64,000 bases of DNA from Planctomycetota bacterium (GTDB lineage Bacteria; Planctomycetota; J058; JAJDCQ01). Shown one piece after another: positions 59,767 through 64,000 of the stretch (within the stretch, counting starts at the first letter, position 1; the number at the start of each line of letters is the position of its first letter). Both the position numbers and the translations under genes were made by a program. The stretch is from NCBI GenBank assembly GCA_029260755.1, contig JAJDCQ010000039.1, positions 62,001 through 126,000 on the forward strand, in the 5' to 3' direction. The notes under the pieces are model-generated. The model worked only from the letters and a program-made list of their open reading frames with translations, had not been told where the DNA came from and searched no databases.

Positions 59767-62700
59767 TCAGACCGCCCGGAGCGTCCGCCCGACCAGTCCC
59801 AGCACCACCTCGGCGAACCTTCGCACCGCCGCGGAGAGGTCGTCCTCGCCCGCCAGCTCGACGTAGTGCGGGAAGCATACCTCCTCGAGCGGACGGACCG
59901 CCACCTGAGCGCACGCGATCCCCTGCCGGTGCGTGAGCGCCCCCACGAGCGTCCGGAGCGCCTCCACGCTGCACTCGGTCGGCAGCCCGTCGCTGATCAT
60001 CACGAGCAGCTTCGCCTTCCGCCGGCTCGCCCGGGCGAGGGCGGCCGCGTGGACGAGGGCCGCCGCGTCGTTGTTGCCTCCCCCGTCCTCGAGCGAGGCG
60101 ACGGCGCATCGATCGGCCGTGCCGGCGTCGTAGATGACCGCGTCGGTGAAGCCCAGCACGCGTGTGTCGACGCCCGACAGGCCGCGGCTCGCCTCGGCGA
60201 GGAGCGTGCCGAAGAGGCGCGCCTTCTCCATGCTCCGCCCGGTCGCCATCGAGCCCGAGCAGTCGATGACGAGCCCGAGGAACAGATCCGCCCGGAAGAT
60301 CGTCCGCCGCGCGACGAGGATCCGCGGGTCGCCGCGCGCGAGCGCCTGGCCGAGCCGCGCCCGGTCGAGCTCCTTGCCGCGGGTCCGGCGCCGGACGCGC
60401 TCGAGCCCGAGCCCGAGCCGCCGCAGCGTCTCGCGCATCCGCCGGGCCGGCCCGGCGACCTGCGCGGCGAGGGCGCGGTGGGCGGCCGGGTCGAACGGGA
60501 TCGGCACGACCGTCGTGATCCGGTCGAACGACTCGTCGGTGTCGACGTTGATCTCGAGCGGGCCTCCGCGCCCGCCCCGGCCCCTGTCGGGCTTCCCGCG
60601 CCGGCGGAGCACCCGCTGCACCTCGGCCTGGAGCTCGGGCTCGCCGATCCCGTCGGCCCGCTCCGCGAGCTCGGCCTCGTCGCCGCTCGCGAGCCCGTGC
60701 AGGCCGAACGTCTCGAGGAGCGCGCTCTCCGCCCCGAAGATGCGGCGGAGGGCGCGGGCGATCTCGAGGAGCTCCTCCATCGAGCTGTCCCGGAAGCTCC
60801 GCCGCCCGAAGAGGACCAGCCCGGCCGCCACCTTTGGATCGCCCGTCCGGTCGCCGAGTCCCATCCGCAGGGCCCGGACGAAGCGGGCCAGGCTCCCGCC
60901 CGCCTGCTCGAGGTGGCGCAGGAGGCGGCCGTGCGGGACGCGGACGGCGCCGGCCGCGCGCGCCGGCCGGAGGCGCGTCTTCACGAGCACCTCGAAGCTG
61001 CGCCCGAGGAGCGCGTCGACGAGAGTGCTCACCGGGACCTCGCGGCTGCTGTGCTGGAACGCCCACGCGGCGAGGCGCTTCAGCTTGTCGCCGTGCGCCC
61101 CGTCGACGGCGCGCAGGTTCCGCTCGAGGTGCTCGTCGGCGACGAGGTTGAGGGTGCCGGCGAGGCGCTCCCTGGCCGCCTCCTCCCAGACTCCCTCGGC
61201 GTCGGGGCCGCGGTGGTACCGGTGATGGCCGATCTCGTGGAGAATGAGCCCGCGGACGACGTCGTCGCCGTGCCGCTCCTCACGCAGGAGCGGCAGCACG
61301 TTGACGTGGATCGTGCTCGACCCGAGCCGGGTGTAGCCGAGCTCCCCCTCGGCGAGCATCGCGATCCGGAGGAGCCGTCCGGTCAGCTCGCGGCCGCGGA
61401 GGACGCCCCAGGCGAACGCCTCGGCGAGGCGGGCGAGCTTCGAGGCCCGCCGGGGGCCCGACGGCATCCGCGCGAGCAGGGTCGAGCGGGTCCTGGCCCG
61501 GGTGGTGTCGGTGAGCATCCGGGTCCAGGCGTCGACCCGCGCCGCCGCGTCGACGCCGGGCCTCTCGAGGAGCTCGAGGACGAGGCCCTCGGGGTTGCCC
61601 TCGGCGGCCCAGCCGGCGACGAGGGTCGCGTCGACGGCCGCGTCGAGCTCGGCGCGGGGCGCGAACGCCAGCAGGCCCGCGTGCTCGTGCCCGCGGCGCC
61701 GGGCGAAGACCTCCTGGCGCCGGGCGAAGACCTCCCGGAGCAGGACCGGGACGCCGGTCCGGTCGCCGTGGCGGGAGAGGAGCGCCGCGGCCGCGTCGAC
61801 CCGCAGCGAGGCGAGCCGGTCGGTCCCCGCGTCCAGGAAGCCGGCGAGGGCGTCCCGGACCGGGTCGCCGACGGCCGTCAGGAGCGCTCGCACCGCCGGG
61901 ACGTACGCGCTCGGCTGCGGCGAGGTCGCCAGGTGCGTGGCGACGACGACCTCGTCGATCCCGGCGGCGACGAGCGCCTTCCAGTGGGCGTCGCCGAACC
62001 AGGGGATGCTGCACGGCTCGGCGACGATCGCGAACGCCGCCTCGGCCGCCGACGCCTCGCCCCGGTCGATGAGGCCGATGGCGATCGCGAAGCGGAGCTC
62101 GGCGGCGCCGCCCCCATCGAGGACCGCCCGCACGGCCTCGAGCGAGGGCTCGTTGGGCCACAGGGCAATCACCGCGGCGAAGCTCGCCCCGACGCGCGGG
62201 CCGAGGGCGAGGGCGCCCGCGAGGCGCTCGCGCGCCTCGACGCCGAGCTCGAGGAGGCGGAAGGCGGCCTCCTCGATGATGCGCGGCCCGCCGCTCGCGC
62301 AGAGCTCGACGAGCGCGTCGACGTCGTCGCACGCGCGGACCGCGGCGAGCCGCTCGGGATCGGGCGGCGCCCAGGCCGGGTCGCGGGCGGGGCCGGCCGC
62401 CGCGACGAGGCCGCGGGCGTCGACCCACCCGCCGAGCTCGCCGAGCGTCTCGGCGTCCAGGTGGGGGAGCATCGCGATCACGTCGTCGCGGTGGGCGGCG
62501 AGGAGCGCGCCGCCCGCGCCCGATGCGTGCAGGCGCGCGAGCATCTTGCCCGCCGCCGGCCCGAGCGGGCCGCGGAGGGCGCCGACGCAGACCGCGACGC
62601 TCGCCTCGTCCAGGAGAGCGGTGAGGAGCTCGGGGTGGCGGTAGCGCGCGATCCCGCAGAAGCCGGCCGCGGCTCGCCACGCAGCGAGGGCGAGGCGCGG

Positions 62701-64000
62701 GCTCGGGAGGGCCGCGAGCTCCTCGAGGCCGGCCGCCGGCCCGTCCTCCCGGTCGATCAGGGCGCGCCCGACCGCGATGGCATGGGTCTCCCAGCGGTGG
62801 AGCCACGCGCGGCCGAGGAGGCCGAGCGTTCCAGCCGTCGCGTGGTGACGGACCATCGCGGCGTCGAGGCGGGCGAAGAAGGCGTCGGCTGCGGCGCCGG
62901 CGTACCACTCGAAGGTGGTCGCCACCTGCGCCAGCGGGTCGTGGCCGACGATCGCCGCCATCACCGCGTTGAGCGGCGGCGACCCCGATGGCCTCGGCCG
63001 GCGCAGGAGCGGCCCGCAGACGCCGCGTGAGGGGTGGGCGGCGCGCGCGGCGAGGAGCGCGTCGAGGTCGGGCTCGGCGCAGCGGATGATCCCGACCGCC
63101 TCGGCGGCGTCGACCGCGTCCCCGGCGGGGGTGGCGGGACGGTCGCCCGAAGACGGCGTCGACGCGGTCGCCGCGCCGAGGAGGCGCCCGGCCCAGGCTC
63201 GTTCGTCGGGGTCGGCGCCGTCGACGAGGATCGCGGCCACCGCCGTGACGGCCGGCCAGGGGATCGACGGGCTGCGGTCGAGCGCGCTCCGGAACCGGCG
63301 GCGCGCGGCGGCGTCGAGCCGCGCGAGGAGGGCGGCGAGCCGACCCGCGTCCTCGACGAGGGCGCGCGCGACCCGGCCGACGACGTGGTGGGCGAGGCGC
63401 GGCCGCGGTCGCGATGCGTCGGGCTCCTCGTCGCCGTCGTCGCTGCCGCCGTCGCCGAGCCAGGCCTCGAGGAGCGGCTCGTCGATCGCGTCCTCGAGGG
63501 TGGCGAGGAGGCGGTCGACCTTCGCGTCCGAGCCGAGGGGGCCGACGCTCGCCTCGTGGCGGAGCAGCTCGATCAGCAGCGCGCGGGCGAGGGGCGGATC
63601 GAGCGACTCGAGGAGCTCGGCGACGCGATCGGCCGGGCCGTCGACGACGACCGCGGCGAGGAGCGGCGCCCGGCGCGCCTCGGGGAGGGCGTCGAGGATG
63701 CGCCGGAGGAGCCCGCGGCGCCACGCGGCCGCCTCGTTCGGTACGAGCACCAGGGCGACGACCTCGTCGACCGATGCCGAGACCGCGGCCTTCACGACCC
63801 GGTCGAGGCCGAGCGCTCCGACCAGCCGGATGGCCCGGTCGCGGGAGAACCTCACGATGCCGACGAGGTGACCGACCGCGAGCGGGGCGTCGAGTCGGTC
63901 GGCGCGCCGGGCGAGGAGGCGGGCGAGGACCTTCCGGGGCAGCCTCCGGGGCTTCGCGTCCGGCTCGAGCTCGAGGGCGGCCCGGATCCGCACCGCCTCG
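59767..64000 (-). CDS. giant helical-repeat / HExxH / VWA protein, N-terminus cut by window edge
   Basis: At least 1410 residues, open to the right edge; a GTG at 63993 is possible but upstream codons stay open, so the start is probably outside. The N-terminal about 850 residues are Ala/Arg/Leu-rich helices in HEAT-like order. A zinc-peptidase motif HEIGHHRYH (about 918-926, numbered from 63993) is followed by LVADEHLERN, which can supply the third ligand. This resembles the DUF2201-type metallopeptidase-VWA proteins that pair with MoxR. The C-terminal VWA domain has a full MIDAS start DCSGSM (about 1241-1247) and a later GGNNDAAAL. With the AAA+ gene it forms an ATPase-VWA pair, but the protein is far larger than the usual partner. 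Confidence 0.88.
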   Translation of the reverse strand, partial: EAVRIRAALELEPDAKPRRLPRKVLARLLARRADRLDAPLAVGHLVGIVRFSRDRAIRLVGALGLDRVVKAAVSASVDEVVALVLVPNEAAAWRRGLLRRILDALPEARRAPLLAAVVVDGPADRVAELLESLDPPLARALLIELLRHEASVGPLGSDAKVDRLLATLEDAIDEPLLEAWLGDGGSDDGDEEPDASRPRPRLAHHVVGRVARALVEDAGRLAALLARLDAAARRRFRSALDRSPSIPWPAVTAVAAILVDGADPDERAWAGRLLGAATASTPSSGDRPATPAGDAVDAAEAVGIIRCAEPDLDALLAARAAHPSRGVCGPLLRRPRPSGSPPLNAVMAAIVGHDPLAQVATTFEWYAGAAADAFFARLDAAMVRHHATAGTLGLLGRAWLHRWETHAIAVGRALIDREDGPAAGLEELAALPSPRLALAAWRAAAGFCGIARYRHPELLTALLDEASVAVCVGALRGPLGPAAGKMLARLHASGAGGALLAAHRDDVIAMLPHLDAETLGELGGWVDARGLVAAAGPARDPAWAPPDPERLAAVRACDDVDALVELCASGGPRIIEEAAFRLLELGVEARERLAGALALGPRVGASFAAVIALWPNEPSLEAVRAVLDGGGAAELRFAIAIGLIDRGEASAAEAAFAIVAEPCSIPWFGDAHWKALVAAGIDEVVVATHLATSPQPSAYVPAVRALLTAVGDPVRDALAGFLDAGTDRLASLRVDAAAALLSRHGDRTGVPVLLREVFARRQEVFARRRGHEHAGLLAFAPRAELDAAVDATLVAGWAAEGNPEGLVLELLERPGVDAAARVDAWTRMLTDTTRARTRSTLLARMPSGPRRASKLARLAEAFAWGVLRGRELTGRLLRIAMLAEGELGYTRLGSSTIHVNVLPLLREERHGDDVVRGLILHEIGHHRYHRGPDAEGVWEEAARERLAGTLNLVADEHLERNLRAVDGAHGDKLKRLAAWAFQHSSREVPVSTLVDALLGRSFEVLVKTRLRPARAAGAVRVPHGRLLRHLEQAGGSLARFVRALRMGLGDRTGDPKVAAGLVLFGRRSFRDSSMEELLEIARALRRIFGAESALLETFGLHGLASGDEAELAERADGIGEPELQAEVQRVLRRRGKPDRGRGGRGGPLEINVDTDESFDRITTVVPIPFDPAAHRALAAQVAGPARRMRETLRRLGLGLERVRRRTRGKELDRARLGQALARGDPRILVARRTIFRADLFLGLVIDCSGSMATGRSMEKARLFGTLLAEASRGLSGVDTRVLGFTDAVIYDAGTADRCAVASLEDGGGNNDAAALVHAAALARASRRKAKLLVMISDGLPTECSVEALRTLVGALTHRQGIACAQVAVRPLEEVCFPHYVELAGEDDLSAAVRRFAEVVLGLVGRTLRAV

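Overview
The window is GC-rich (roughly 70 percent), densely packed, and carries eight Hanks-type Ser/Thr protein kinase genes in 64 kb. Accessory modules on these kinases include zinc ribbons, TPR arrays, WD40 propellers and C-terminal membrane segments. There is also an ECF sigma factor next to a kinase, a prepilin-like protein, an operon of bacterial microcompartment (BMC) vertex proteins, and several orphan secreted proteins. This combination is typical of Planctomycetota, which is my best guess for the host. No rRNA or tRNA is present to confirm it.

Layout. (1) 1-8459, minus strand: kinase-TPR, then FHA-GAF-GAF-GGDEF diguanylate cyclase, then a kinase cut by the left edge. They form one operon behind a good sigma70-type promoter, and they look like a coupled phospho-Thr/c-di-GMP circuit. 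(2) 8734-11820, minus: a charged, repeat-rich membrane protein with a DUF1080-like C-terminal domain and its own clear promoter. (3) 12229-16005, minus: three BMC pentamer (BMC-P) proteins, an RpiB-type isomerase, deoxyribose-phosphate aldolase and a nucleoside phosphorylase. The genes are translationally coupled, consistent with a sugar-phosphate/nucleoside-utilising microcompartment whose hexameric shell genes lie elsewhere. (4) 16148-21674: a kinase, then divergently a SRPBCC-DUF5939-cyclase-like-kinase fusion, a prepilin-like protein and a lipoprotein. (5) 21853-27479, plus: pyruvate:ferredoxin oxidoreductase, a dihydroorotate dehydrogenase-like flavoprotein and a zinc-ribbon membrane protein.

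(6) 27489-32910, minus: DUF3299-like protein, Sir2 deacylase and a large kinase in one operon. A small lipoprotein gene diverges from it. (7) 33480-35466, plus: a locally AT-richer AbiEi/AbiEii-like type IV toxin-antitoxin pair, with a palindromic operator and a frameshift in the toxin gene. (8) 35470-42855: two paralogous, unrecognised secreted proteins on the minus strand flanking a kinase-WD40 gene on the plus strand. (9) 43087-46161, minus: a kinase-WD40 with a non-canonical active site. (10) 46445-54623, plus: a three-gene RND efflux operon ending in a strong hairpin. (11) 54722-57105, plus: an ECF sigma factor and a zinc-ribbon membrane kinase. (12) 57106-58011: a repeat island with three copies of a MITE-like element and a truncated gene remnant. 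(13) 58012-64000, minus: a giant HEAT-like/HExxH/VWA protein (cut by the right edge), its AAA+ MoxR-like partner and a small unknown protein.

A 22-nt repeat occurs at four positions at three loci: twice in tandem between deoC and the phosphorylase gene, once inside a BMC-P gene, and once as an in-frame insertion in a secreted-protein gene. It behaves like a small palindromic element tolerated inside coding sequence. Signalling by protein phosphorylation dominates the region, with the kinases embedded in operons for c-di-GMP synthesis, deacylation and sigma-factor control.
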